Source: Mesorhizobium caraganae
GTDB lineage: Bacteria > Pseudomonadota > Alphaproteobacteria > Rhizobiales > Rhizobiaceae
Direction of reading: 5' to 3'
DNA length: 64,000 nt
NCBI RefSeq assembly: GCF_016836705.1
Contig: NZ_JAFCGY010000002.1
Location: 124,001 to 188,000, forward strand
Made by a program: the position numbers and the translations under genes. The notes under the pieces were generated by a model. It worked only from the letters and a program-made list of their open reading frames with translations, made no database searches and was not told the origin of the DNA. Positions 57,080 through 64,000 of this stretch are shown here, piece after piece. Numbering within the stretch: the first letter of the stretch is position 1; every line of letters starts with the position of its first letter.

Positions 57080-58111
57080 CTAGCCGCGCATGTCGGGCTG
57101 AATGAGCGACACGGTCGCGGTGGTGTCCTCGTCAACCGGCTTGTTCTCGTCGCGCTTCAGCGAAAATTCCACCATCACCGGCAGATGGTCCGAGCCAGTG
57201 TCTTCCAGCCGGGTTGACGACAGGATCGTCACCCCGCCCTTCGAGAATACCTGGTCGATCGGCAGACCTGCGTAGCGGCGCAGGAAGTCGGGCAGCGTCC
57301 GGTGAATCCAGCTCGGCCCGGCCGACGGCATCACGGTCAGTCCGCCGAGCGAGGCGACGCGCCGCACCGCAGCGCTCCACGGCACGGCGTTGCAGTCGCC
57401 GGCCATGATCGCCGTCTCGCCCAGCGAGGTGAGCGTCTTGGTCAACTCGCCAATCTGCCAGTATTGCTCCTTCGGCCACGGCCAGCTCAGATGGATCGCC
57501 GCGACATCGACGCCGATGCCGCCGAAGTCGACCGTGGCGGTGGCCATCGCGCCGCGCGGTTCGCAGTATGGTTTGGTACCGACGGCAAACGGCCGCCTGG
57601 ACAACAGCGCCACGCCGAACACGCCGTTGGGATAGGCGCACAGGATGCGATAGGGATAGGCGCTGCCGATATAGCCGAGCTCGGTTGCCCACATCGCCGA
57701 TACTTCGTCGAGCGTGATTACGTCGGGGTTGGTCCGGCCGATCAGCGAAAGAACCTTCTTGGGCGTCGGATTGTTGAAGCGCAGGTTCATCTGCAGCAGC
57801 CGATAGACCGTCTCATTGCCGGGCTCGGCGTCACCAGCGGCCTGCACCGGCCACAGCCGCGGCAAGGTGCTCAACGTGCTGGCGAAGGCGGCTATGGCCA
57901 AGAGCAGGCCCACACCCGCCTGCAGGCGAAACGAGGTGGCAAGCAGCGGCAGCGCAATCAGGGCCATCAGCACGGCAAAATGGATGCGGAAATGGGCGAA
58001 GGAATCGAAGGCCGGATGCAGTGTGCCAAGGAACCCGGCTACAAGCGCGGCCGAGAGGCCGAGCATTGCCAGGAACGCCATCGAAGCCATCATGTTTCGC
58101 ACGCGTGCCAT
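57080..58111 (-). CDS. Endonuclease/exonuclease/phosphatase-family membrane protein
   Basis: A 343-residue protein with three N-terminal membrane helices (residues ~8-28, 43-60, 64-82) and an EEP catalytic domain. Motifs are LLQMNLRFNN, PDVITLDEVS (catalytic Glu), MAGDCNAVPWS and GSDHLPVMVEF (catalytic Asp-His). The domain would face the periplasm. Substrates in this family range from DNA to phospholipids, so the substrate is not assigned. Confidence 0.85.
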   Translation of the reverse strand: MARVRNMMASMAFLAMLGLSAALVAGFLGTLHPAFDSFAHFRIHFAVLMALIALPLLATSFRLQAGVGLLLAIAAFASTLSTLPRLWPVQAAGDAEPGNETVYRLLQMNLRFNNPTPKKVLSLIGRTNPDVITLDEVSAMWATELGYIGSAYPYRILCAYPNGVFGVALLSRRPFAVGTKPYCEPRGAMATATVDFGGIGVDVAAIHLSWPWPKEQYWQIGELTKTLTSLGETAIMAGDCNAVPWSAAVRRVASLGGLTVMPSAGPSWIHRTLPDFLRRYAGLPIDQVFSKGGVTILSSTRLEDTGSDHLPVMVEFSLKRDENKPVDEDTTATVSLIQPDMRG

Positions 58112-58215
58112 CAGACCGGGTTTTGCATTGCCGAGGTGTCAGGCCTGTTATCGGCGCAAATGCGGCCCAATCAAGATGACGAAACGCCTCGCGGCCAACA
58201 TTTACGGGAGCCAGT

Positions 58216-59718
58216 CTACTGGAAGGCCGTCTCCGAAAAGCTTCTCAGCTTGCGCGAATGCAGCCGTTCCATCGGCATTTCCGCCAGCTTCTCCATCGCC
58301 TTGATGCCGATGGTCAGATGCTGCGCCACTTGCCGCTTGTAGAATTCGGTCGCCATGCCGGGCAGCTTCAGCTCGCCATGCAGCGGCTTGTCCGAGACGC
58401 ACAGCAGCGTGCCGTAGGGAACGCGGAAGCGGAAGCCATTTGCGGCGATGGTGGCCGATTCCATGTCGAGCGCGATGGCGCGTGACTGCGACAGCCGTTG
58501 CACCGGTCCGCGCTGGTCGCGCAACTCCCAATTGCGGTTGTCGATAGTGGCGACGGTGCCGGTGCGCATGATGCGCTTGAGATCGTAGCCGGAAAGCCCG
58601 GTGACTTCGGCGACCGCCTCCTGCAGCGCCACCTGGATCTCGGCCAGCGGCGGGATCGGCACCCACACCGGCAGGTCGTCGTCCAGCACATGGTCCTCCC
58701 TGACATAGGCATGCGCCAGCACATAGTCGCCCAGCGCCTGCGTGTTGCGCAGGCCGGCGCAATGGCCGAGCATCAGCCAGGCATGTGGCCTGAGCACCGC
58801 GATATGGTCGGTGATCGTCTTGGCGTTGGACGGGCCGACGCCGATATTGACCATGGTGATACCGCCATGGTTCGGTTTCTTCATGTGATAGGCCGGCATT
58901 TGCGGCAGGCGCGGTGCGGCCACGCCTTCGCTGGGCGCGCTTTGCCCGGCCTTGGTGACGACATTGCCGGGTTCGACGAATTCAGCATAGCCGTGGCCGC
59001 CTTCCGCCATCTGCGCCCGGGCGCGGGCGACGAATTCATCGATGTAGAACTGGTAGTTGGTGAACAGCACGAAGTTCTGGAAATGCTGGGGGCTGGTCGC
59101 CGTGTAATGCGTCATGCGGTGCAGCGAATAGTCGATGCGCTGCGCCGTGAATGGCGCGAGCGGCCTCGGTTCGCCGAACGCCACTTCGAATGTGCCATTG
59201 GCGATCTGGTCGTCGGTGCCGTCGAGATCCGGCACATCGAACAGGTCGCGGATCGGCCGCTTGATGCGTTCTGCCGCGGCGCCGTCGACATGCGTGCCTT
59301 CAAGGAAGGCGAAATGCAGTGGGATAGGCGTGGTCGATTCCGAAACCGTCACCGGCACGCCGTGATTGCGCATGATCAGGCGAAGCTGCTCGACGAGATA
59401 ACGTTCGAACAGCACCGGCTGGGTGATGGTGGTCGAGAAATGCCCTGGCGTCGGCATATGGCCGTACGCCTGGCGCGAATCGATCTGGGTGAAAGAATTG
59501 GTGGTGACGCCGATCTCCGGGTAGAAGGCGCGGTACCGCTTGCTTTCGTCGCCGCCGGCGGCAAGTGCCGCAAAGGAGTCGCGCAGGAATTTGGTGTTGC
59601 GGTCGTAGAGCGCCTGCAAGGCGGCCACGGCCTTTTTGGCGTCGTCGAAGCTCTTCTTGCCGAAAGGCTCCGGCATCACGACCGATTCGATAGCTTGTGG
59701 GTAGATTCGCTTTTCCAT
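58216..59718 (-). CDS. amn: AMP nucleosidase
   Basis: A 500-residue cytoplasmic enzyme that splits AMP into adenine and ribose 5-phosphate. The N-terminal AMP nucleosidase domain (residues ~1-200) is followed by the phosphorylase-like catalytic domain with the family motifs GVGPSNAKT, LMLGHCAGLRN, DYVLAHAYVREDHVLDDDLP and ALDMESATIAANGFRFRVPY. The length matches the E. coli enzyme. Single gene, downstream of the two tiny exported-protein genes but probably separate. Confidence 0.93.
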   Translation of the reverse strand: MEKRIYPQAIESVVMPEPFGKKSFDDAKKAVAALQALYDRNTKFLRDSFAALAAGGDESKRYRAFYPEIGVTTNSFTQIDSRQAYGHMPTPGHFSTTITQPVLFERYLVEQLRLIMRNHGVPVTVSESTTPIPLHFAFLEGTHVDGAAAERIKRPIRDLFDVPDLDGTDDQIANGTFEVAFGEPRPLAPFTAQRIDYSLHRMTHYTATSPQHFQNFVLFTNYQFYIDEFVARARAQMAEGGHGYAEFVEPGNVVTKAGQSAPSEGVAAPRLPQMPAYHMKKPNHGGITMVNIGVGPSNAKTITDHIAVLRPHAWLMLGHCAGLRNTQALGDYVLAHAYVREDHVLDDDLPVWVPIPPLAEIQVALQEAVAEVTGLSGYDLKRIMRTGTVATIDNRNWELRDQRGPVQRLSQSRAIALDMESATIAANGFRFRVPYGTLLCVSDKPLHGELKLPGMATEFYKRQVAQHLTIGIKAMEKLAEMPMERLHSRKLRSFSETAFQ

Positions 59719-59858
59719 GGCTCAATATAGGGACTTGAGGCCGCACTTGGGAGGGGGAGGGTGGCCATCCAGGCGGCCAAGGCGAAGATTTATTCCACCA
59801 CGTTTCAAGGTGTGTTGAGATTCGGGTCAGGCCGGCATCACCTGAATGCCGGCATAGC

Positions 59859-60053
59859 TTACCCGCGCTGCAGGCTGACCAGCAGAACAAAGCCAACGCC
59901 ATGCTTCTTCGTCGCCGGCGCGTCGGTCGTCGTGTCGGCGGCGGCCCGCATCATTGGCATGGCCAAGACTGGCGCCGACAGCACGATCAAGACGAGCGCC
60001 GCCCGTGGCAGAAGCCGGAGGGTCTGGAGGGCGTTGATGGCGATGCGGTTCAT
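59859..60053 (-). CDS. Small hydrophobic hypothetical protein, 64 aa
   Basis: A protein with an N-terminal hydrophobic stretch (RAALVLIVLSAPVLAM), signal-like, then a short charged tail ending in GFVLLVSLQRG. No strong Shine-Dalgarno. It lies 39 bp after a second small gene in the same direction. Not a known family. Confidence 0.35.
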   Translation of the reverse strand: MNRIAINALQTLRLLPRAALVLIVLSAPVLAMPMMRAAADTTTDAPATKKHGVGFVLLVSLQRG

Positions 60054-60092
60054 GGCTTTTGCTTTTCTGTTTGGATCTATGTCTTTGTCGTC

Positions 60093-60251
60093 TCAGGGGC
60101 GAAAATGGTTCATGCAATCGAACCGGCAGCTGCTGGAACTGGCTGCATCCCAGGGGCGGGCCGGACGGCCGGCTTCGGCCACGAGAATGGCGAAGAACAT
60201 GCCGAACAGGCTCATCAACAGGCAGACGATGGTGAAGCGGCGAGCGAGCAT
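60093..60251 (-). CDS. Small exported/membrane hypothetical protein, 52 aa
   Basis: An ATG at 60251 with AAGGAGA before it opens a 52-codon frame. The N-terminus (RRFTIVCLLMSLFGMFFAILV) is a signal or anchor; the C-terminal part has two Cys (SSSSCRFDCMNHFRP). No family recognised. The strong ribosome site makes it the better supported of the two tiny genes here. Confidence 0.45.
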   Translation of the reverse strand: MLARRFTIVCLLMSLFGMFFAILVAEAGRPARPWDAASSSSCRFDCMNHFRP

Positions 60252-60419
60252 TTGCGTGGTGTCTCCTTGAACACGCCTTCAAAATGCCCTGATGCGACTG
60301 AACCGGCTCTGATGCCGGCGTTCATCTGCGGTTCAAAGTGATTGACGATGTTTTAGGACAGCGTCGGCTCGGCTAAGAGGCCGCGAGGTGCCGATGCGGG
60401 TATGCCGTGGACCGTCCTG

Positions 60420-60452
60420 GAAAAGAAAACGGGGCCTGTTGGGGGCCCCGTT
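60420..60452 (-). terminator. Rho-independent terminator of the DUF2147 gene
   Basis: On the minus strand, AACGGGGCC / GGCCCCGTT form a 9-bp stem with a 7-base loop followed by TTCTTTT. Confidence 0.85.
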
Positions 60453-60475
60453 GTCGTCATGGCAAAACAGCAAGC

Positions 60476-60817
60476 TCAGAGCTTGTGCCAGGTCTGGCTC
60501 TTGCAGATCAACCCGCCGAGCACGCAGCCGCTCATCTTCAGCGATGTGCCCGACAGTGTCGCCTTGCCGGAATACGTCTTGTCATTTGCCGGATCTGTGA
60601 TGTTGCCGGCATATTTGTTGTCGCCGGCCGGCTTGAGCGAGCCGATGGTCTTGCCGGCATATTTGCCGGTCTTTAGCGTGATGGAGAATGAGCCGCTGCC
60701 GCCGATGAGTGCGGTGTCGCCGGCTTGCGTCTTCCAATTGCCTTCGATCGGATCGGCCCAGGCCGCGCCCGCCATCATCACTGTAGCCGCCAGGGCCAAG
60801 CTCACTTTCCGAAACAT
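60476..60817 (-). CDS. DUF2147-family exported protein
   Basis: A 113-residue protein with a signal peptide (SLALAATVMMAGAAWA, cut before DPIEG). The DUF2147 pattern is visible: DPIEGNWKTQ, GKTIGSLKPAGDNKYAGNI, and SGCVLGGLICKSQTW with two Cys near the end. A small periplasmic beta-rich protein of unknown role. AGGGAGGACAG precedes the ATG. A palindrome lies ~50 bp upstream and a terminator follows. Confidence 0.85.
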   Translation of the reverse strand: MFRKVSLALAATVMMAGAAWADPIEGNWKTQAGDTALIGGSGSFSITLKTGKYAGKTIGSLKPAGDNKYAGNITDPANDKTYSGKATLSGTSLKMSGCVLGGLICKSQTWHKL

Positions 60818-61261
60818 ATCTGTCCTCCCTGTGGTTTTAGGTGGGGCGCCCCGCCTCTCTGCCCCTTACGCAAACGTAAGCTAATCCAGCTCCCGGCAAA
60901 ACAAAAGCGGGTGCCGTGGGGAAGGGTTTGCAATTTTCATGAGGGTCGAGAAAGCGCTCAGCGACCAGGAAATGAAACGATCGAGGCGTTGGCTTTGGTT
61001 TCCGTGGTTAGCAGAGTGTTGATTGGTGCCCCATAAATTTTCGTCAAATCCGGCGCGAAACGGCGCGGTTGCTGACTTTGTATCCTTAACGAATTTCCGC
61101 GTTTACCTCTTGTTTTAGCTTTGTTTTCTCCAAATTAAGCACGCCATTTAACGACGAATTCAAGGCTCGGCTTCATTCTCGAAAGCATCGAAAGAGCGGC
61201 TCCCCAAGGGACACCGGGGGATAGAAAAGGCCCGCTCTCGGGAGCCAGACAGGGGACTAAA
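60818..61261. other. Non-coding region with an operator-like palindrome
   Basis: About 440 bp upstream of two divergent genes. CTTACG-CAAA-CGTAAG at 60865-60880 is a 6-bp palindromic half-site pair. The stretch from ~61030 to 61140 is AT-rich, fitting a promoter for the Sel1 gene. No gene seen. Confidence 0.6.
60865..60880. promoter_or_regulatory. Palindrome CTTACG-N4-CGTAAG (operator candidate)
   Basis: A perfect 6+6 inverted repeat with a 4-base spacer, 48 bp upstream of the DUF2147 start. It recalls MerR-family operators such as LiuR-type sites, but the identity of the binder is unproved. Confidence 0.4.
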
Positions 61262-61528
61262 ATGGCACGTTTTGAAATGCTTGAAGCCGGCTTCGGCGCC
61301 ATGGGGGCAACTGCCCAGGCCGACATACTCTTCGAACTGGGCATGATGTATGCGACCGGCCGCGATTGCGAGACCGATGTCGTTGCCGCCCACAAATGGT
61401 TCAACATCGCCGCCATCAAGGGCTCGATCCGCGCCGCTGAACTGCGCTCGGAACTGTCGGCCGCAATGTCCAAGGTCGAGATCGCCAGGGCGCTGCGCGA
61501 AGCCCGCGAATGGATGACCATGCACTGA
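61262..61528 (+). CDS. Small Sel1-repeat-like protein, 88 aa
   Basis: A helical protein with one Sel1-type tetratricopeptide-like repeat (LFELGMMYATGR, VAAHKWFNIAAIKG). Minimal Sel1 proteins of this size are common in Rhizobiales and are thought to bind other proteins, but the role is unknown. AGGGGA precedes the ATG. It reads away from the DUF2147 gene. Confidence 0.75.
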   Translation: MARFEMLEAGFGAMGATAQADILFELGMMYATGRDCETDVVAAHKWFNIAAIKGSIRAAELRSELSAAMSKVEIARALREAREWMTMH

Positions 61529-61909
61529 GATCGCCGATCTCGAGCAGATATACGAAAGACAGGGAAGCTCCGGGATCAAGACCGCATAGACGGCCGGAAC
61601 CGGTAGACAACAAGACCGCGACAAGACGGTCGACAATGAAAAACAAGAACGCGGCAGGCCGACACGGTCCAGTCGCGCACAATGGGGACGGTGAGCCAGG
61701 TTTTCGGGCGCGGGGGCGCTAGGGACTGCTCCACGGGCAAAAAAGCCACGACCGGCCGGAACAAGGCTGGCGTGGCTTTTTGCGTTGACGAGGCCTAATC
61801 GAGTGGCGCCGATGCGCCTAGACAGGCCCGATGAAGGATGAAATTGTCCCGCCTTCTGAAAGAAGCGCGGCCAGAGCGGCTGCGCGAGTGTGGGAGGAGT
61901 TCTATCACC
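61529..61909. other. 380-bp gap with a strong terminator; possible small RNA
   Basis: Between the Sel1-like gene and livK. It contains a strong hairpin at 61740-61781 and no convincing gene (a 28-codon frame at 61636 is weak). A transcript ending at this hairpin could come from the Sel1 gene or be a separate RNA. Confidence 0.45.
61740..61781 (+). terminator. Terminator between Sel1 gene and livK
   Basis: AAAAAGCCACG / CGTGGCTTTTT form an 11-bp stem, and the inner GGCCGG/GGCTGG pairs partly. The T-run is part of the stem, so it could work on both strands. Confidence 0.85.
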
Positions 61910-63031
61910 ATGAAAAAAATGGGTATTTTGAGCGCGGCCGTATTTGGCCTGATGATGAGCGCGCCGGTTGCCTTTGCCGATGACATCACCATTTCGGTGG
62001 TCGGCCCGATGACCGGACAGCTCGCCACGATCGGCGATCAGTTCAAGCAGGGCGCAACGGCAGCCGCCGACGCGATCAACGCCGCCGGCGGTGTCAACGG
62101 CTCGATGATCAAGCTCGACATCGAAGACGACCAATGCGATCCCAAGCAGGCGGTTTCGGTGGCCAACCGCATCGTCGCCAACAGCGTAAAGTTTATTGAC
62201 GGCCATGCCTGTTCGGGTTCGAGCATCCCGGCTTCCGCCGTCTACGCCGAGGCCGGCGCGCTGATGATGAGCCCGGCCTCTTCAAATCCCGAGCTGACTG
62301 ACGCCGCCGCCAAGGCCGGCTGGCCGACGATCATGCGTCTCTACACGCGTGACGACGCGCAAGGCGCCTTCATCGGCCCGTGGATCGCCAAGAAATATGC
62401 CGGCAAGAACATCGTTATCCTGCACGACAAGAGCGCCTACGGTCAGGGCGTGGCGGATGCCGTGAAGGCGACGATGAATGCCGGCGGCCTCAAGGAAGTC
62501 GACTATGAAGGCATCAATGCCGGCGAGAAGGACTATTCGGCTCTCGTCACCAAGCTGAAGGACCTCAAGGCCGATGTCGTCTATTTCGGCGGCTATCACC
62601 CTGAAGCCGGGCTGATCCTGCGTCAGTCGGCCGAGCAGAGCGTGAAGTTCCAGCTTATCATGCCGGACTCGATCGCCTCGCCGGAATTCTGGCAGGTCGC
62701 TGGCCCGGCCGGCGAAGGCACCATGTTCGTCTTCCCGTCCGACCCGCAGGCCAAGCCCGAAGCCAAGGACGCCATCGCCAAGATCAAGGCGGGCGGCTTC
62801 GTGCCGGAAGGCTTCACGCTGTTCTCCTACGCCGTCGTTCAGGCCTTTGCAGAGGGCATCAAGCGCGCCGGAACCGACGATCCGGTCAAGGTTGCCGAAG
62901 CGCTAAAGAACGGTACGCCGTTCAGCACCGTGGTCGGCGAGGTGACCTTCGACGAGAAGGGCGATCTGAAGAACGCCAGCTACGACATCAACCAGTGGCA
63001 TGACGGCAAATACGCGCCGATCGCGCAGTAA
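61910..63031 (+). CDS. livK: Branched-chain amino acid ABC transporter binding protein
   Basis: A 373-residue periplasmic solute-binding protein (LivK/BraC type). It has a Sec signal (MKKMGILSAAVFGLMMSAPVAF, cut near FADDI), then the receptor fold with ITISVVGPMTGQLATIGDQF, DDQCDPKQAVSVANRIV, and HDKSAYGQG. No permease or ATPase gene follows; the next gene is convergent. GGAGGAG precedes the ATG at 61910. It is expressed alone between two terminators, as is common for the rhizobial general binding protein. Confidence 0.93.
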   Translation: MKKMGILSAAVFGLMMSAPVAFADDITISVVGPMTGQLATIGDQFKQGATAAADAINAAGGVNGSMIKLDIEDDQCDPKQAVSVANRIVANSVKFIDGHACSGSSIPASAVYAEAGALMMSPASSNPELTDAAAKAGWPTIMRLYTRDDAQGAFIGPWIAKKYAGKNIVILHDKSAYGQGVADAVKATMNAGGLKEVDYEGINAGEKDYSALVTKLKDLKADVVYFGGYHPEAGLILRQSAEQSVKFQLIMPDSIASPEFWQVAGPAGEGTMFVFPSDPQAKPEAKDAIAKIKAGGFVPEGFTLFSYAVVQAFAEGIKRAGTDDPVKVAEALKNGTPFSTVVGEVTFDEKGDLKNASYDINQWHDGKYAPIAQ

Positions 63032-63048
63032 TCGTCCGCATACTCGCG

Positions 63049-63077
63049 AAATGGCCGGGCTTGCCCGGCCATTTTTG
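63049..63077 (+). terminator. Terminator of livK
   Basis: AATGGCCGGGC / GCCCGGCCATT stem (11 bp, 2-base loop) followed by TTTG. Confidence 0.88.
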
Positions 63078-63094
63078 TTCGAGCCTCCAGCCGG

Positions 63095-64000
63095 CTATGC
63101 AGCCTCTTCAACGAAACGCACCAGCACGGTTCCGTCGGTGACCTGCGCGCCTTCCGCTGCAATCTCGGCGACGATCCCGTCATGGGGGGCCGAGATCGTG
63201 TGTTCCATCTTCATCGCTTCCAGGATGAGCAGCGGCTGGCCCTTGGTCACGGCTTCGCCCTTGGCCGCGCGCACCAGCTTGACCAGGCCGGGCATCGGCG
63301 CGCGCAGACTGCTGGACGCAGCGGCGGCCTCGTCGGTTCGCGCCAGCGGATCCGGGACGAGGAAACTGTAGCCGACCGCGCCTTCAAACACGGTCACGTG
63401 GCCTGGCCAGCGGGCAAGGCGAGGGGCAGCGCGAAGATCGTGCGAATTGACGCTGTCATAGGGCGCATCCAGCGCCACCTCGAAGCGCCCGTCCGGCCGC
63501 ACTGAAACGCGCGCCAGAATATAGTCCTCGCCATGGCTCAGCCGCGTGCGCCGCGCAACAGCGTGGAAATGCGCATAGCCGGCCAGCGACGACCACGGAT
63601 CGTCCGATGGCGGCAACGCACCGGCGCCGGCCGCGGCAAGGGCTGCCGCGGCAACGATCTCGCCGCTAGGTGGGGCGACCGTGGTCAGCGCCTCCTGATG
63701 CCTGCCGATCAGGCCGGTATCGACGTCGCCGGCGGAAAAGTCGGTGTCGGCGGCAAGTGCCGCGAGAAAGGCGGTGTTGACGGTCGAGCCGGCAATCTCG
63801 GTCTGCGACAACGCTGTGCCGAGCGCGTCGAGCGCCGCTTGCCTGTCCCTGGCGTGGACCACCAGCTTGGCGATCATTGGATCGTAGAAGGGCGAGATCG
63901 CATCGCCGGCCCGCACGCCGGTCTCGATGCGCATCGTGGCGCCTTCGGGAGCTTTGTCGGGAAACGCCAGATGATGCAGCGTGCCGGTCGCCGGCAGAAA
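63095..64000 (-). CDS. Biotin-dependent acyl-CoA carboxylase alpha subunit (3' part)
   Basis: The frame continues through the right window edge (translation runs through FLPATGTLHHLAFPDKAPEG), so only the C-terminal ~300 residues are visible. They hold the end of the biotin carboxylase domain (TGVRAGDAISPFYDPMIAKLVVHARDR), a linker/BT-like domain, and the biotinyl domain with the lysine of EAMKMEHT. The domain order is that of methylcrotonoyl-CoA carboxylase or acetyl/propionyl-CoA carboxylase alpha subunits. The FLPATG variant favours the methylcrotonoyl type, but this cannot be fixed from the 3' end. Convergent with livK. Confidence 0.9.
   Translation of the reverse strand, partial: FLPATGTLHHLAFPDKAPEGATMRIETGVRAGDAISPFYDPMIAKLVVHARDRQAALDALGTALSQTEIAGSTVNTAFLAALAADTDFSAGDVDTGLIGRHQEALTTVAPPSGEIVAAAALAAAGAGALPPSDDPWSSLAGYAHFHAVARRTRLSHGEDYILARVSVRPDGRFEVALDAPYDSVNSHDLRAAPRLARWPGHVTVFEGAVGYSFLVPDPLARTDEAAAASSSLRAPMPGLVKLVRAAKGEAVTKGQPLLILEAMKMEHTISAPHDGIVAEIAAEGAQVTDGTVLVRFVEEAA

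Noticed and set aside
58498..59730. Plus-strand frame (410 codons) opposite AMP nucleosidase
   Set aside because: Antisense shadow; the minus-strand product has family motifs throughout.
61510..61722. Frame of 70 codons after the Sel1-like gene
   Set aside because: Basic, low-complexity, overlaps the preceding gene's end; no ribosome site.

Overview
The window looks like a chromosomal segment of a Mesorhizobium-type alphaproteobacterium (Rhizobiales, Phyllobacteriaceae). The evidence is high-GC coding sequence throughout, rhizobial gene order (mucR beside a DivJ-like kinase; feuN-feuP-feuQ, then cycHJKL/ccmIEFH, degP, a two-component pair, glnE, a PleC-like kinase and pepN), many rhizobia-type small hypothetical proteins, and two families of palindromic intergenic repeats of the kind seen in these genomes. 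I see no rRNA, tRNA, CRISPR array, transposase, integrase or prophage block. Most of the window is ordinary core chromosome.

Layout. 1-10.6 kb holds a clipped gene, an AraC regulator, an L,D-transpeptidase, a haloacid-dehalogenase-like protein, a branched-chain aminotransferase, Fe-type superoxide dismutase, two c-type cytochromes, a SET-domain protein, a LysE exporter and oligopeptidase B. 10.7-17.7 kb holds a frameshifted SH3-like secreted protein, mucR, sufE, DUF5330, a DivJ-like kinase, a peptidoglycan-binding protein, DUF1491 and DUF2336. 17.8-27.3 kb holds a DUF1254/DUF1214 pair, a class A penicillin-binding protein, an apparent deletion scar that cut two divergent genes, an MttB-family methyltransferase, an SPW membrane protein, an NAD(P)-binding protein, and groES-groEL behind a CIRCE operator. 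27.4-29.5 kb is a cluster of small unknown genes with one orphan DUF3168 (gene-transfer-agent/phage-like) gene.

29.7-50.4 kb is the signalling and envelope core. FeuNPQ is an envelope-stress/cyclic-glucan two-component system with its small periplasmic inhibitor. The cytochrome c maturation genes ccmI-ccmE-ccmF-ccmH, the periplasmic protease DegP, an OmpR/EnvZ-type pair matching rhizobial ActJK, GlnE (glutamine synthetase adenylylation), an EF-hand protein, a PleC-like cell-cycle kinase and aminopeptidase N follow. 50.6-64 kb holds a DMT transporter, a MmyB-type XRE regulator, a uracil-DNA glycosylase, ETF-ubiquinone oxidoreductase, a DUF922 protease, an endonuclease/exonuclease/phosphatase-family protein, AMP nucleosidase, a DUF2147 protein, a mini Sel1 protein, a branched-chain amino acid binding protein and the 3' part of a biotin-dependent carboxylase alpha subunit.

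The features most worth a second look are these: the scar at 21.49-21.93 kb, where a TetR gene and a dimethylglycine-dehydrogenase-like gene have both lost their 5' halves; a one-base frameshift in the SH3-like gene at 11.05 kb; five ~150 bp palindromic elements that each sit within a few tens of bases of a minus-strand stop codon; a duplicated 3' end of the ETF-QO gene; and a start-less antitoxin remnant overlapping ccmH. No wholly new multi-gene system is evident. I state this plainly rather than force one.
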